Assembly: GCA_964455095.1 (NCBI GenBank)
Contig: CAYVUV010000304.1
Location: 1-45,035, forward strand
Length of the DNA stretch: 45,035 bases
DNA from: CAYVUV01 sp964455095
GTDB taxonomy: Bacteria > Desulfobacterota > Binatia > HRBIN30 > CADEER01
Reading direction: 5' to 3'
Shown: in pieces, positions 30,701 to 38,341 of the stretch
Layout of the letters: each line of letters opens with the position of its first letter
Position numbering within the stretch: the stretch's first letter is position 1
The notes under the pieces: generated by a model
What the model was told of the DNA's origin: nothing
Seen by the model: only the letters and a program-made list of their open reading frames with translations
Database searches by the model: none
Made by a program: the position numbers and the translations under genes

Positions 30701-33376
30701 ATGCTGCGCGTCACCGAAGTCGACGAGTCGGGCAGGATCCGCGGCTTCGATACCTACGACCTCGAGCACCTCGACCGCGCCCGCGCGCGCTTCGCCGAGC
30801 TGGCGGCGTTCCCCGCGGCCGTGGGGCGCTTCGAGAACGCCGCCTCGCGCGCCTTGGGTGAGGTGATCGAGCCTTTCATCAACGCCGCGACCGCCTCGGC
30901 GGGTCCCGTGATTCGCTGCCTGATCACGCACGACTGGCAGGGCTTCCGGCAACTGTTCGCGCAGGACTTCCACATGTCCGACCGCCGGCGCGTGGTGCAA
31001 CTGGAGCTCGACCGCGATCAGTACGTCGCCTTCACGCGCGAGGTCTCCGAAGGGCGCACGGTTCGCAACCGCTGGGAGCTGGTGGCGACGCGCGGCGAAC
31101 GCCTGGCGGTCACGCGCTCGTTCTACGAGTTCACCGACGCCGACATCGGGCCGAGCGAGATCGCCTTCCTCCTCCTGATGGAGGTGGACGAGCGCGGCCG
31201 CATCGTCGCCAACGTGCGCTGGGATCTCGACGACATCGACGCGGTCTACCCTGAGATCGACGCCCGCTGGGCCGCGGGCGAAGCAAACGCACACCCCCTC
31301 GCGTCGAGCTGGATCGCCGACTACCGGCGATGTTTCGCGGCGCGCGACTGGGCGGGCATGGCGGCGATCCTGGCCCCCGACTTGGTGTCGCACAATCATC
31401 GGCTCGTGAGCTGGGGGATGGTGCACGGCCCCGCGGGGTTGGTCGCGACCCTGCAGGCGCAGATGGAGCTGGCACCGGACACACAGGCGCGCTTCGACCA
31501 CATGCGCACGAACCCTGGCGGCATACTGCTCCACTACACCTGGCGCGGCACGCGCGAGGGGGGCGCCTTCGAGAACGTCCTGGTTGCCGCCGTCGAGCTC
31601 GACGCGCGCGGCCTGGCCCATCGCATCGACGTGTGGGAGGCCGAGCAGGTCGAGCGGGCGCAGGCGCGTTTCGCAGAAATCGGGGCGAACACGGCATCGA
31701 AATCACAGTCAGCGCGCTTCGCCAACGCCGCGTCGCGCGCCGTGGATCGCGGCACCGCGGCGCTCGAGGCGCGGGACTGGAAAAGGTTTGCCGCTCTCAT
31801 GGCACCGGGGTTCCGCCACTACGACCGCACCCGGGTGGCGCAGATCGAGACCGATGGCCGGGAGTGGCTCGCGTCGTTTCGGCAGATCGTCGAGATGACG
31901 TCCTCGCGCCCGGCACACACGCTGCTCGGTACCCGCGGCGAGCGCCTCGCGCTGTTCCGAATGCTCTGGCGCGGCGAGGCGGGCGACATTGGCCCGAGCG
32001 AGATCGACTGGCTGTTGATTGTCGAGGTCGACGACCGTGGCAACCACCTGGCGGTCGTCGCCTTCGACGCCGACAGCATCGATGCCGCTTACGCCGAGCT
32101 CGACGCGCGCTGGGCCCGCGGCGCGGCGGTGGTCGATCCCGCCGCATCGAAGTGGCTCGCCGACTATCTGCGCTTCTTCGCCGCTCGCGATTGGAGCGCA
32201 ATGGCGGCACTCATGGCCCCCGACGTGCTGGGCGAGAATCACCGCCTGGTCGGCTGGGGAACGCGGACCGGTCCGGCGGGCATCGTTTCGACCCTGCAAG
32301 CGCAGATCGAGCTGGCGCCGGACACGCGCGAGCGCGTCGACCACGTCCGCACCTGCGCCGGCGCGCTGCTCTTCGAATACGCCTGGCACGGTACACGCGA
32401 AGGCGGCGCATTCGAGAATCTATGGATCGTCCTCATCGAGCTGAATGCCGATGGCCGGGCACGGCGCGCCGACGTGTGGGAACCCGAGCAGCTCGATCAG
32501 GCGCAAGCGCGCTTCGATGAATTGCGCGCCGCCGCGCAGTTCGCTCCTCTGGCGTCCCTCGCCAAACCAAACGCTGCCCACCTGGCGATGGCGCGCTGGC
32601 AGGCGGCGTACACTGTGGCCTTCGACACCGGTGATTGGGATGCGATGCGCGCGCTCTGCGCGCCTGGGTTCACTTTCGCCGATCGTCGGCGCCTCGCGCT
32701 ACTCTCCGGCGACCGCGAGCTGATGGTTGCATCGGCGCGCGAACGCGTGGCGATGGGTGCGCGGCCGGAGCGCTGGCCGATCGGAGCGGCGGGCGATCGC
32801 GTGGCGATCGAAGGCATGCTGTGGTCGGGCGGCCCGGCCGACGGCCGCTTCGAGATCGAGTATGTGGGCGTGAGCGAGGTCGGCGAGTCGGGACTGTTTA
32901 CCGGCATGGCCCTGTTCGATCGCGACGACATCCGCGCAGCACAGCGCGAGGCGTGGGCGCGCTGGGCGGCGATCGATCCGGCTGTCGACGCCGTGACGTC
33001 GATGTACGGCGCCGTGCTCGATGCCGCCAACGATCGCGACCTGTCTCGGTATCGCAAGTTGTTCGCCGACGACCTCGTGATCGAGGACCACCGGCACGGC
33101 ATACGCATCGACGGTCTCGATACCTATGCGGCGCAGGTCGCGCTGTTGTGGCAGCACGCGCCGGACTCCCGGCTCGACGGCGGCTGGTTCTGGCCGGCGT
33201 TCGCGCCCCACGGTGCGGTGACCGTCACGCGCCGGACGGGCGCGCTCGCCGACGAGTTCCTCTGGCTGTTCCGACTCGACGAAGAGCGCATCGCGCGAAT
33301 CGAGGTCTTTGCACTCGACGCTGTCGACGCGGCCACCGCCCGCCTCGATGAGTTGGGAGCTGCGCAAGTCCCTTAA
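24788..33376 (+). CDS. Giant cyclase homology/STAND ATPase/TPR protein with about twelve NTF2-like domains (H)
   Basis: 2,862 residues. Residues 1-65 form a small charged helical/winged-helix-like domain. The class III cyclase domain (about 82-250) has D90 (FADLMGS) and D134 (LLGDG), Q130 at the Lys position, and a retained transition-state pair N204/R208 (GIGDPLNVAAR). The STAND-type ATPase has Walker A GSPGLGKS (298-305) and Walker B LVIDDLHW (D429, D430). Helical repeats follow to about 1115. A palindromic-repeat-derived linker (about 1124-1149) then leads to six tandem pairs of NTF2/SnoaL-like domains from about 1160 to the end, each pair opening with an xNAAxxx motif (N1162, N1455, N1741, N2017, N2313, N2595). 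No signal peptide or membrane segment is visible. GTG at 24788 or ATG at 24794 could start it. It converges on the CoA-transferase gene. The NTF2 pockets may bind ligands or assemble oligomers; function is inferred only. Confidence 0.88.
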   Translation: MTMKLLDIVREVRRHLEENGRVSLRMLRRQYELDDEALDELIEELVDVQRIARREEHVLVWSAASTAGAAVHAPGVVSDSRKIISILFADLMGSTALQEGLDPESVNRVMDAYYQAVRGPVEAAGGTVVQLLGDGVMCAFGIPRIAEDDALRAVRAAVGVQQAFREFLSTQEWLRVPIGLRVAVNTGEVVVSDEHPAGIGDPLNVAARLQQEARDGEVLIGQATRRLVADAVTLEQAGVFALKGRAETVTAYRVVSLERPTGATTAAFVGRDDELARIAAVYDAACATPAARLAVVLGSPGLGKSRLIEEVARRLDDARVVTAQCDAAGGATFAPVAEALRKWLGASRVDRTDSSDPSDPTDPSAALARLIPEGPDRARIISGITALLAGSPASPEETFFVIRRFLTALTNPASPKASQGLRPVVLVIDDLHWAEPLLLDLVEHLVQWGSGVPLFVLVGGRPELRDLRSSLATPGGFVSEVVTLSGLDAGAAMRLAANVIGASDLPAAVAAKVLATSEGNPLFVGELVRMLVDEGAMERQGERWIVGANLAALEMPPTIHALLAARIERLRPEERTVLERAAVIGRYFSRSAVVALLSRNGSELDARLEALCRSELIERDTGWFLGEPVLRFHHVLIRDAAYRRLLKGTRAELHATLADWIEAQVGDAAEHDETIGWHLEQAHQFLRELGPLDENGRHLGERAAARLAAAGRRALARDDVSLAASLLGRAIAQLEGDDPARADLALDWCEALLSAGDVGPAAAAIAELGRFADSTDRADPSDLQPSRLRAWHTCFASQLTVLTAPQGLQAAADAVAEAARQLAAQGDAAGEAKAHSVHAQALARLGKVGAAEAALDQALAAARTAGDRRRANAVLAGAPLAALWGPSPVTRASGRCLDVVRVLRITQGAPAVESVALSCQGVLEALRGRTDAARRMLASARKMVEELGIAHRLFEADAFAGRIAAMEGDTVEAERLLRGAYEGLRDLGLGIDAARAGALLARALLAQDRVAEAEALSHESEALAGDDLQAAIAWRGVRAEALAKRGEHAAALELAKAAVTIASATDALLDHADARVALAVALRGAGRGAEADAEERRAIELWEAKGATLLAERARRSPSTGPRKGEAPAEPLLDRRPSKANGATGTSLSRELPHPRRRVRANAAAENAARLAAALAAVDLDAAERQLGDSVHIVHHPTGLTYDRPALLESFRRGFQTTRGLVVRHEALATLGDALCLSRQRMSIDSVDDETVSVGAAEIETLMLEEVDATGRRSRTEVFAIDHVAEAIARLYERYAEILPDGPERRRAAATARSIEVTSMSPDDVDRAATVIAPDFASVDHRPLSTWSMRSGAAFLEHLRALRDVAAAVVIRTYDILALGSNALLTRRLHSGIERVGGGAYERPFLVLFATDADGRLARAEWFDADREAEALARFDALVAGTEPKRPVRRRVRPNAATALQERFEAALAARDFDGVAAVIPASLQEIDHPTGSTYGGDACIASMQRLFRSRQPHYDVERLATLGELLLLVRRRTGASGTESGNYDVGAYENEAIQLFESNERALFCRSEVFAAERLGDAIVRLYERYAELLPEGPERIRAAATARSVAVWNGSIDPDRVAATTAPLIECVDHRILQLWSARGADEFLGQWRGQLDLATGSVRHDDVLAVEPDTLLVRQTYFGNERTTGGFFDHPLLVLFAFGADGRLMRAELWEPGREAEALARFEEITGEAETQREPFANAASRVVERAVRCWAARDWTGILAGVSPAIRMDDRRRMMRLEIGYADFVAQFRMLFDQPASRWRVTLLATRGERLSLHRTSFTAEVAGGGGALTVESLSLTEVEDNGRWIAVVAFEPDDEVAARAELDARFEAGVGAGVTWHSRHRRAIEARDWEAFAAEMAPDFAFRDHRLLGWGMSVRDAPTFVRVMQSVFDLAPDARYRDDHIRLCERGHLAQSTLLGTREGGAFESPMLRVTEVDESGRIRGFDTYDLEHLDRARARFAELAAFPAAVGRFENAASRALGEVIEPFINAATASAGPVIRCLITHDWQGFRQLFAQDFHMSDRRRVVQLELDRDQYVAFTREVSEGRTVRNRWELVATRGERLAVTRSFYEFTDADIGPSEIAFLLLMEVDERGRIVANVRWDLDDIDAVYPEIDARWAAGEANAHPLASSWIADYRRCFAARDWAGMAAILAPDLVSHNHRLVSWGMVHGPAGLVATLQAQMELAPDTQARFDHMRTNPGGILLHYTWRGTREGGAFENVLVAAVELDARGLAHRIDVWEAEQVERAQARFAEIGANTASKSQSARFANAASRAVDRGTAALEARDWKRFAALMAPGFRHYDRTRVAQIETDGREWLASFRQIVEMTSSRPAHTLLGTRGERLALFRMLWRGEAGDIGPSEIDWLLIVEVDDRGNHLAVVAFDADSIDAAYAELDARWARGAAVVDPAASKWLADYLRFFAARDWSAMAALMAPDVLGENHRLVGWGTRTGPAGIVSTLQAQIELAPDTRERVDHVRTCAGALLFEYAWHGTREGGAFENLWIVLIELNADGRARRADVWEPEQLDQAQARFDELRAAAQFAPLASLAKPNAAHLAMARWQAAYTVAFDTGDWDAMRALCAPGFTFADRRRLALLSGDRELMVASARERVAMGARPERWPIGAAGDRVAIEGMLWSGGPADGRFEIEYVGVSEVGESGLFTGMALFDRDDIRAAQREAWARWAAIDPAVDAVTSMYGAVLDAANDRDLSRYRKLFADDLVIEDHRHGIRIDGLDTYAAQVALLWQHAPDSRLDGGWFWPAFAPHGAVTVTRRTGALADEFLWLFRLDEERIARIEVFALDAVDAATARLDELGAAQVP
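25847..25885. repeat. GATC-rich short repeat inside H (ATPase region)
   Basis: Degenerate units such as gatccgtccgat and gatccgaccgat occur back to back, read as DRTDSSDPSDPTDPS. The stretch sits between Walker A and Walker B of H and has no counterpart in A-D. It looks like an intergenic-type simple repeat that has entered a coding region in frame. Confidence 0.7.
27105..27141. repeat. Second GATC-rich short repeat inside H
   Basis: Same type as at 25847-25885 (gattcgaccgatcgggcc and gatccgtccgat), read as DSTDRADPSDLQ within the helical-repeat part of H. Two in-frame insertions of one repeat type in a single gene argue against chance. Confidence 0.65.
28159..28231. repeat. 73 bp palindromic repeat at the TPR/NTF2 boundary of H
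   Basis: The left arm (28159-28180) is identical over 22 bases to the left arm in B (10230-10299). The right arm (28210-28231) is a decayed inverted copy (about 16 of 22 positions). It is read as KGEAPAEP and following residues and sits exactly where the helical repeats end and the NTF2-like repeats begin. Confidence 0.75.
28271..33373 (+). repeat. Six tandem NTF2-like domain pairs in H
   Basis: Pairs start at about 28271, 29150, 30002, 30830, 31718 and 32564, a period of about 830-890 bases. The first domain of each pair opens with a motif such as RPNAAT, FANAAS, FENAAS or KPNAAH and carries HPTGxTY (pairs 1-2) or DRRR-like (pairs 3-6) after the first helices. The second domain carries DHR/NHR, followed in pairs 3-5 by WGM/WGT. 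Domains 8 and 10 are most alike (GTREGGAFEN, LQAQ.ELAPDT), suggesting recent duplication. Most helices carry an ARDW motif. Confidence 0.8.
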
Positions 33377-33395
33377 CGCCGCAAACAGACGGCGT
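33376..33395. terminator. Weak stem-loop between convergent genes
   Basis: ACGCCG (33376-33381) and CGGCGT (33390-33395) form a 6 bp stem with an 8-base loop between the ends of H and the convergent CoA-transferase gene. It has no T tract on either strand, so an intrinsic terminator role is uncertain. Confidence 0.25.
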
Positions 33396-33412
33396 GAATA
33401 CGCGCGCGAGCG

Positions 33413-34750
33413 CTACCAGAAGCCGCGCGGTACCAGCTTCAGCTCGCGCGCCTCGCGCATGAGCGGTTCCCGGAAGTCGGGGTGCGCGATGCCGATGAGG
33501 GCCGTGGCGCGCTCGGCCACCGACTTGCCCTTCAAGTTGACCAGGCCGTACTCGGTGACGACGTACATCATGTCGGTGCGCGGGGTGGTGACGATGTTGC
33601 CGGGAGTGAGGGCCGTGACGATGCGGCTGCGGCGCTGGCCGTGCCGCTCGTACGTGGAGGCGAGACACATGAACGCCTTGCCGCCGCGTGAGGCATACGC
33701 GGCGCGCATGAACTGCAGCTGACCGCCGGTGCCGGTGAGGTGGCGGAAGCCGTCGGACTCGGACGCCGCCTGACCCTGGAGGTCGATCTGCGTCGTGTTG
33801 TTGATGGCGACGACGCGGTCGTTGCGGGCGATCACCTCGGGCAGGTTCGTGTAGTCGACCGGGTAGCTCTGCACCTGCGGGTGATGATCGAGGAAATCGT
33901 AGGTGCGACGCGATCCGCCGGCGAAGGTGTAGACGCTCTGGAAGCGGTTCATCTGTTTGCGCGCGCCGGTGACCACGCCGGCTTCGATCAGATCGACCAT
34001 GCTGTCGACGAACATCTCGGTGTGGATGCCGAGATCGCGGATGCCGGCGGTGGCGAGCGCGGCGCAAACGGCGTTGGGCATGCCGCCGATGCCGATCTGC
34101 AAGCAGGCGCCGTCCTCGATCTCGGCGGCGATCAGCCCGGCGACGCGGCGGTCGACGTCGCTGATCGGGGGATTTGGCAGCTCGGGCAGATGCCCGTCGC
34201 CGCCGTCGATCACCCAGGTGACGTCGTCGAGGTGGACGGATTCCTGCGCCCCGAAGACGTAGGGCATGGCGGCGCAGGTTTCGACGACCAATACCTTGGC
34301 GCGCTCGGTGATCGCCTTGGTGTTGGCCACCGCGAGGCCGAAGTTGAAGTAGCCGTGCGCGTCCATCGGGCAGGTCTTGATGCAGACGACGTCGATCGGG
34401 TCGATGAAGCGCCGGTAGTAGTCGGGCGCCTCGCCGAAGTTCATCGGGATGTAGTTGACGCGGCCGTCTTCGTTGCGCGACCGGTCGTAACCGGAGAAGT
34501 GCCAGTTGAACCACAGGAAGTGATCGCCGGCCGGATCGGCTTCGAGCACCGCGCGCGGCGTCATGGTGAGACAGGCGCGAATGCGCACGCCGCGCAGCTG
34601 GTCCTTGCGGCGCGCCAGTGCCTGGTCGAAGAGATCCGGCTGGCCGAGGCCGGCGCCGTAGTCGATCCACCCGCCCGATTGCACCAGGGCGGCGGCCTCG
34701 TCGGCAGAGATGCGCTTGCGCTGCAGCGCGGCGTGCAGGTCCGTCATCAT
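33413..34750 (-). CDS. Acetyl-CoA hydrolase/transferase-family CoA-transferase (4-hydroxybutyrate or butyryl-CoA type)
   Basis: 445 residues. Transfers CoA between acyl-CoA and a free acid through a glutamyl-CoA intermediate. The expected catalytic Glu is E245 in GIHTEMFVDS, preceded by QIGIGGMPNAV and followed by the GTGGQLQF loop (340-347) that contacts CoA. Family members act on 4-hydroxybutyrate, butyrate, propionate or succinate, and the sequence alone does not decide the substrate. Full length for the family. Two Met codons open the gene (34750 and 34747), and the ribosome binding site is weak. It is convergent with H and not in an obvious operon with other acyl-CoA genes. Confidence 0.92.
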   Translation of the reverse strand: MMTDLHAALQRKRISADEAAALVQSGGWIDYGAGLGQPDLFDQALARRKDQLRGVRIRACLTMTPRAVLEADPAGDHFLWFNWHFSGYDRSRNEDGRVNYIPMNFGEAPDYYRRFIDPIDVVCIKTCPMDAHGYFNFGLAVANTKAITERAKVLVVETCAAMPYVFGAQESVHLDDVTWVIDGGDGHLPELPNPPISDVDRRVAGLIAAEIEDGACLQIGIGGMPNAVCAALATAGIRDLGIHTEMFVDSMVDLIEAGVVTGARKQMNRFQSVYTFAGGSRRTYDFLDHHPQVQSYPVDYTNLPEVIARNDRVVAINNTTQIDLQGQAASESDGFRHLTGTGGQLQFMRAAYASRGGKAFMCLASTYERHGQRRSRIVTALTPGNIVTTPRTDMMYVVTEYGLVNLKGKSVAERATALIGIAHPDFREPLMREARELKLVPRGFW

Positions 34751-34839
34751 CGGCGGCGGAGTCTATGCGCTTCCGTACAGGGCGACAAGGCGAAAATCCA
34801 TCGGGCAGGGCTCGGCAGGGAGGCGATCAGGATTGTGTC

Positions 34840-34872
34840 TCATATGGGTACTGATAGTGGTGCCCCATATGA
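34840..34872. promoter_or_regulatory. Operator-like inverted repeat before the vapB remnant
   Basis: TCATATGGG (34840-34848) and CCCATATGA (34864-34872) are a perfect 9-base inverted repeat separated by 15 bases, with the old antitoxin ATG (34869-34871) inside the right half. This is the usual place and shape for an antitoxin autoregulatory site. Confidence 0.5.
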
Positions 34873-35174
34873 AGACGACTCGACCGCCTGCTGGAGCGGG
34901 CCAAGCGCCATGCCGCGGCCCACGGTACGACGCTGCGCGCGGTAGTCGTCGAGGAGGCGCTGCGGACCCGGCTGGCGCCGCGGCCCGAGGCGCGGGCGCG
35001 ATACCGCTTTGCGCCGCCGACGGTGCGTGGTTCGAGCCCGCCGGCGATCGACGTCGCTGACCGCAACGCGCTGTACGATCTGCCCAACGACCGCCGCTGA
35101 TCGCCATCGGCACGACCGAGGATCGCGACTTCGCGCGCTTCGGCACGCCGCGGCCGGTGCGGCTGCAGGGCTGA
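34869..35174 (+). pseudogene. Decayed vapBC toxin-antitoxin pair
   Basis: The ATG at 34869 (MKTT) loses frame after four codons. From 34876 the next frame reads RLDRLLERAKRHAAAHGTTL and on to AVVVEEALRTRLAPRPEARA, a ribbon-helix-helix VapB-type antitoxin, ending at the stop 35098-35100. Overlapping it, 35097-35174 reads LIAIGTTEDRDFARF and ends RLQG: the start of a VapC toxin (IAI) joined directly to its C-terminal TTxDRDFARF motif, about 25 codons instead of about 130. So the antitoxin has a frameshift or small deletion and the toxin a large internal deletion. 34751-34839 shows nothing recognisable. Confidence 0.75.
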
Positions 35175-35187
35175 GAAGAGACGGGCG

Positions 35188-37614
35188 CTAGACCTGCGCC
35201 GAGGCCGCGGCGGCGCGCAGCGGCTGGCCGGGGGCCGGCTCGAGGGCGTGCTCGAGGACTTGCTCGATGGTGTCGACGAAGACGAACTGCAGCGAGTTGC
35301 GGATCGCTTCGGGTACGTCTTCGAGGTCCTTCTCGTTGCGCTTGGGCAGGATGATCGTGGTGATGCCGGCGCGGCGGGCGCCGAGCACCTTCTCTTTGAC
35401 GCCGCCGACCGGGAGCACCTTGCCGCGCAGCGTGATCTCGCCGGTCATTGCCAGGTTCGGGCGCACGGGGCGGCCGGTCAGCAGCGAGGTCAGCGCGGTG
35501 GCCAGCGTGACGCCGGCCGACGGCCCATCCTTGGGCACCGCGCCGGCCGGCACGTGGATGTGGATGTCCATGTTCTCGAAGAAGTCGGCCGCGATGCCGA
35601 GCCGCGCCGCGCGCGAGCGGATGTGACTCAGCGCCGCCTGGGCGGATTCCTTCATCACGTCGCCGAGGTTGCCGGTGACGGTGATGCCCTTCTTGCCGGC
35701 CATCTTGGTCGCTTCGATGAAGATGATGTCGCCGCCCATCGGCGTCCATACCAGGCCGACCGCGACCCCCGGCTCGTCGATGCGCTCGGCGACTTCGGAG
35801 AAGACTCGCTCCGGGCCGAGCAGCGAGCGGATGACGTCGGGCGTGGCGACGAGTTGCTCGGTGTTGCCCTCGGTCAGGCGGCGCGCCACCTTGCGGCAGA
35901 CGCCACCGATCTCGCGCTCGATATTTCGCAGCCCGGCTTCGCGCGTGTAGTGATGGATCAGGAAGAGCACGCCTTCGTCGGGGAAGACGAGGTGCTCGGC
36001 CTTGATGCCGTTCTCGGCCAACTGCTTGGGAATCAGGTGGCGGCGCGCGATCTCGAGCTTCTGCTCGTCGGTGTACCCCGCCAGCTCGATGACTTCCATG
36101 CGGTCGCGCAGCGGCGGCGGGATGGGGTCGAGCAGGTTGGCGGTGGTGACGAACATCACCTTCGAGAGGTCGAAGGGCACGTCGAGATAGTGGTCTTGGA
36201 AGGAGTTGTTCTGCTCTGGATCGAGTACCTCGAGCATGGCCGAGGCCGGGTCGCCGCGGAAGTCCATGCCGAGCTTGTCGATCTCGTCGAACATGAACAG
36301 CGGGTTGTTGGCCCCCGCCGTGCGCAGGTTTTGAATGATCCGACCCGGCAGCGAACCGATGTACGTGCGGCGGTGGCCGCGGATCTCGGCTTCGTCGCGG
36401 ATGCCGCCGAGCGAGAGGCGGATGAACTTGCGCCCCAGCGCGCGCGCGATCGAACGGCCGAGCGAGGTCTTGCCGACGCCCGGCGGGCCGACGAAGCACA
36501 GGATCGGGCCCTTGGAATCGTTCTTCAGCTTGCGCACGGCGAGGAACTCGAGGATGCGGTCCTTGATCTTCTCGAGGTCGTAGTGGTCCTCGTCGAGGAT
36601 CTGCCGCGCGTGGGGAATCTCGAGGTTGTCCTCGGTCGATACCGACCACGGCAGGTTGGCGAGCCACTCGAGGTAGGTGCGGACGACGCTGTGCTCGGCC
36701 GATTCGACCGGGATGACGCGCAGCCGATCGAGCTCGTTCTCTGCCGCCTTGGCCGCCGCCTCGGGCAGCTTCGCCTCGTCGAGCTTCTGGCGCAGCTCCT
36801 CGATCTCGCCCTCGCGCGGGTCGCCTTCGCCGAGCTCCTTCTGGATGGCGCGCATCTGCTGGCGCAGGTAGAACTCCTTCTGGTTCTTCGACAAGTCGTC
36901 CTGCACCTGCGACTGGATCTTCTGGCCGAGCTCGAGCAGCTCGATCTCGCGGTTCAGGATCGACGATAGCATCTCGAGCCGCTTGCGCACCGACAGCGTG
37001 GCGAGCAGCTGCTGCTTCTCCTCCTGCGAGATGTTGAGGTTGGAGGCGATCAGGTCGGTGACCTTGCCCGGATCGCGGATGTTCATCGCCACCACCTGCA
37101 GCTCGTCGGGCAGGTAGGGGATCATGGCGACGAACTTGGCGAACTGGTTCACCATGTGCGCCTGCATGGCGTCGACGTCGGGCGACGTATCGGCCTCGTC
37201 CTGGAGCTGGTGGACACGGGCGCGAAAGTGCGGCTCGGTCTGGACGTAGGACGCAATGTCGACGCGGCGCAGGCCCTGCACCAGGATGCGCACGCTGGAG
37301 TCGGGGTACTTGAGCATCTTCAAGATGCGCCCCGCGGTGCCGCGCGTGAACAAGTCGTCTGGTTGCGGGTCGTCCTGGTCCGGATTCTTCTGCGCCACCA
37401 TGGCCAGCATCCGATCGCCGCCGAGCGCTTGCTCGACCACCTTGAGCGAGCCGCCGCGCGAGATCAGCAGTGGCACGATGGCGGACGGGAAGATCACCAC
37501 GCCGCGCAGCGGCAGCACCGGCAGCTCCTCGGGCACCGCCACGCCGCTCAGGTCCTCTTCGAACCCGAACACGCGGTCCTTGACCGTCGGTTCGCGCTCC
37601 TCGGATTCGCTCAT
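35188..37614 (-). CDS. lon: ATP-dependent protease Lon
   Basis: 808 residues, normal for LonA. An N-terminal substrate-binding LON domain (LPVLPLRGVVIFPSAIVPL) leads into a coiled-coil linker. The AAA+ module has Walker A GPPGVGKT (376-383) and Walker B PLFMFDEIDKLG, and the C-terminal S16 protease has the catalytic dyad S699 (KDGPSAG) and K742 (GGVKEK). It degrades misfolded and regulatory proteins in the cytoplasm, including many antitoxins, which is relevant to the TA pair at 3971-4590. ATG at 37614; the ribosome binding site is weak. No CIRCE element is seen upstream. It is divergent from the DUF2203 gene. Confidence 0.97.
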   Translation of the reverse strand: MSESEEREPTVKDRVFGFEEDLSGVAVPEELPVLPLRGVVIFPSAIVPLLISRGGSLKVVEQALGGDRMLAMVAQKNPDQDDPQPDDLFTRGTAGRILKMLKYPDSSVRILVQGLRRVDIASYVQTEPHFRARVHQLQDEADTSPDVDAMQAHMVNQFAKFVAMIPYLPDELQVVAMNIRDPGKVTDLIASNLNISQEEKQQLLATLSVRKRLEMLSSILNREIELLELGQKIQSQVQDDLSKNQKEFYLRQQMRAIQKELGEGDPREGEIEELRQKLDEAKLPEAAAKAAENELDRLRVIPVESAEHSVVRTYLEWLANLPWSVSTEDNLEIPHARQILDEDHYDLEKIKDRILEFLAVRKLKNDSKGPILCFVGPPGVGKTSLGRSIARALGRKFIRLSLGGIRDEAEIRGHRRTYIGSLPGRIIQNLRTAGANNPLFMFDEIDKLGMDFRGDPASAMLEVLDPEQNNSFQDHYLDVPFDLSKVMFVTTANLLDPIPPPLRDRMEVIELAGYTDEQKLEIARRHLIPKQLAENGIKAEHLVFPDEGVLFLIHHYTREAGLRNIEREIGGVCRKVARRLTEGNTEQLVATPDVIRSLLGPERVFSEVAERIDEPGVAVGLVWTPMGGDIIFIEATKMAGKKGITVTGNLGDVMKESAQAALSHIRSRAARLGIAADFFENMDIHIHVPAGAVPKDGPSAGVTLATALTSLLTGRPVRPNLAMTGEITLRGKVLPVGGVKEKVLGARRAGITTIILPKRNEKDLEDVPEAIRNSLQFVFVDTIEQVLEHALEPAPGQPLRAAAASAQV

Positions 37615-37826
37615 GATGGGCCCTCAGCGCCGGTTCGTACCGGGATCCACTGCGTGGTTTCGGCCAGCGTCACGCGCCCGGCCAGCAGCCCAGCCGGCAG
37701 CTGGCCGCTGACCTGCTCGGCACCCGTGCCGTCGGTTGATGTGCGCCCCACGACGTCGACTGTAGTACGGGGCCGGTGAGCGGACAAGCACGCCAGTGTG
37801 CGATGTGGGCCCGGCTGCCGTGCAAA

Positions 37827-37855
37827 TTGACAAGGCGCCACGCAGCCGTTAGAGG
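37827..37855 (+). promoter_or_regulatory. Candidate sigma-70 promoter for the DUF2203 gene
   Basis: A perfect TTGACA (37827-37832), a 17-base spacer and TAGAGG (37850-37855, three matches to TATAAT) lie 18 bases before the ATG at 37874. A very short leader is implied. The rest of 37615-37873 shows no other feature. Confidence 0.42.
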
Positions 37856-37873
37856 CGGATCGAGGTCGTCGGT

Positions 37874-38302
37874 ATGGCGAAGAGCGAGGTGCGACTGTTC
37901 ACGCTGGATGAGGTCAATGCGCTGATCCCGCGCTTGGAGATGACCATGGGGCGGATGCAGCAGCGCGGCGTCGAGCTGCGCGAGGCGCTGCAGAAGCTCC
38001 AGGCGGAGTCCGACCGCCCACTGGCCGATGCCGAGCTCTCCGAATTGCTCAATCAACGCCCCGAGCTGCGCGAGCTGGTGGCCGATCTCGAGGCGCTCAT
38101 CGCCGAGATCGAGGCCTGCGGCGGCCACTTCAAGGGGCTGGACCTCGGCCTGGTCGACTTCCCGGCCGAAATCGACGGCAAGATCGGCCTGCTGTGCTGG
38201 CAGTACGGCGAGAAGGAGGTCTCGCACTGGCACGACTTCGAGTCCGGCTTCGCCGGCCGCCAGCCGTTGCGGGCGGCGAGCCCGCGGTCGTATCTGCAGT
38301 GA
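37874..38302 (+). CDS. DUF2203-family protein
   Basis: 142 residues. It begins RLFTLDEVNALIPRLE, the signature opening of DUF2203, followed by two long amphipathic helices (up to about residue 85). It then has CGGHFKGLDLGLVDFPAEIDG and a Trp/His-rich end (LCWQYGEKEVSHWHDFESGF), conserved in this family. The role is unknown. Family members are small cytoplasmic proteins found in many bacterial phyla. No signal peptide. A plausible promoter lies directly upstream; DUF4149 follows after 39 bases. Confidence 0.88.
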   Translation: MAKSEVRLFTLDEVNALIPRLEMTMGRMQQRGVELREALQKLQAESDRPLADAELSELLNQRPELRELVADLEALIAEIEACGGHFKGLDLGLVDFPAEIDGKIGLLCWQYGEKEVSHWHDFESGFAGRQPLRAASPRSYLQ

Positions 38303-38341
38303 GCCGCCCTGCAAGGCGCTGAAGAAAACGCGACACGCGGC

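Noticed and set aside
28415..31621. A 1,068-codon open frame on the minus strand inside H
   Set aside because: It mirrors the third-position GC bias of H; the plus strand shows repeated NTF2-like domains with conserved motifs while the minus frame shows no recognisable domain.
28271..33373. CRISPR-like periodicity in the repeat part of H
   Set aside because: The period is about 850 bases, repeats are diverged at nucleotide level and encode protein domains; no short direct repeats with spacers exist anywhere in the window.
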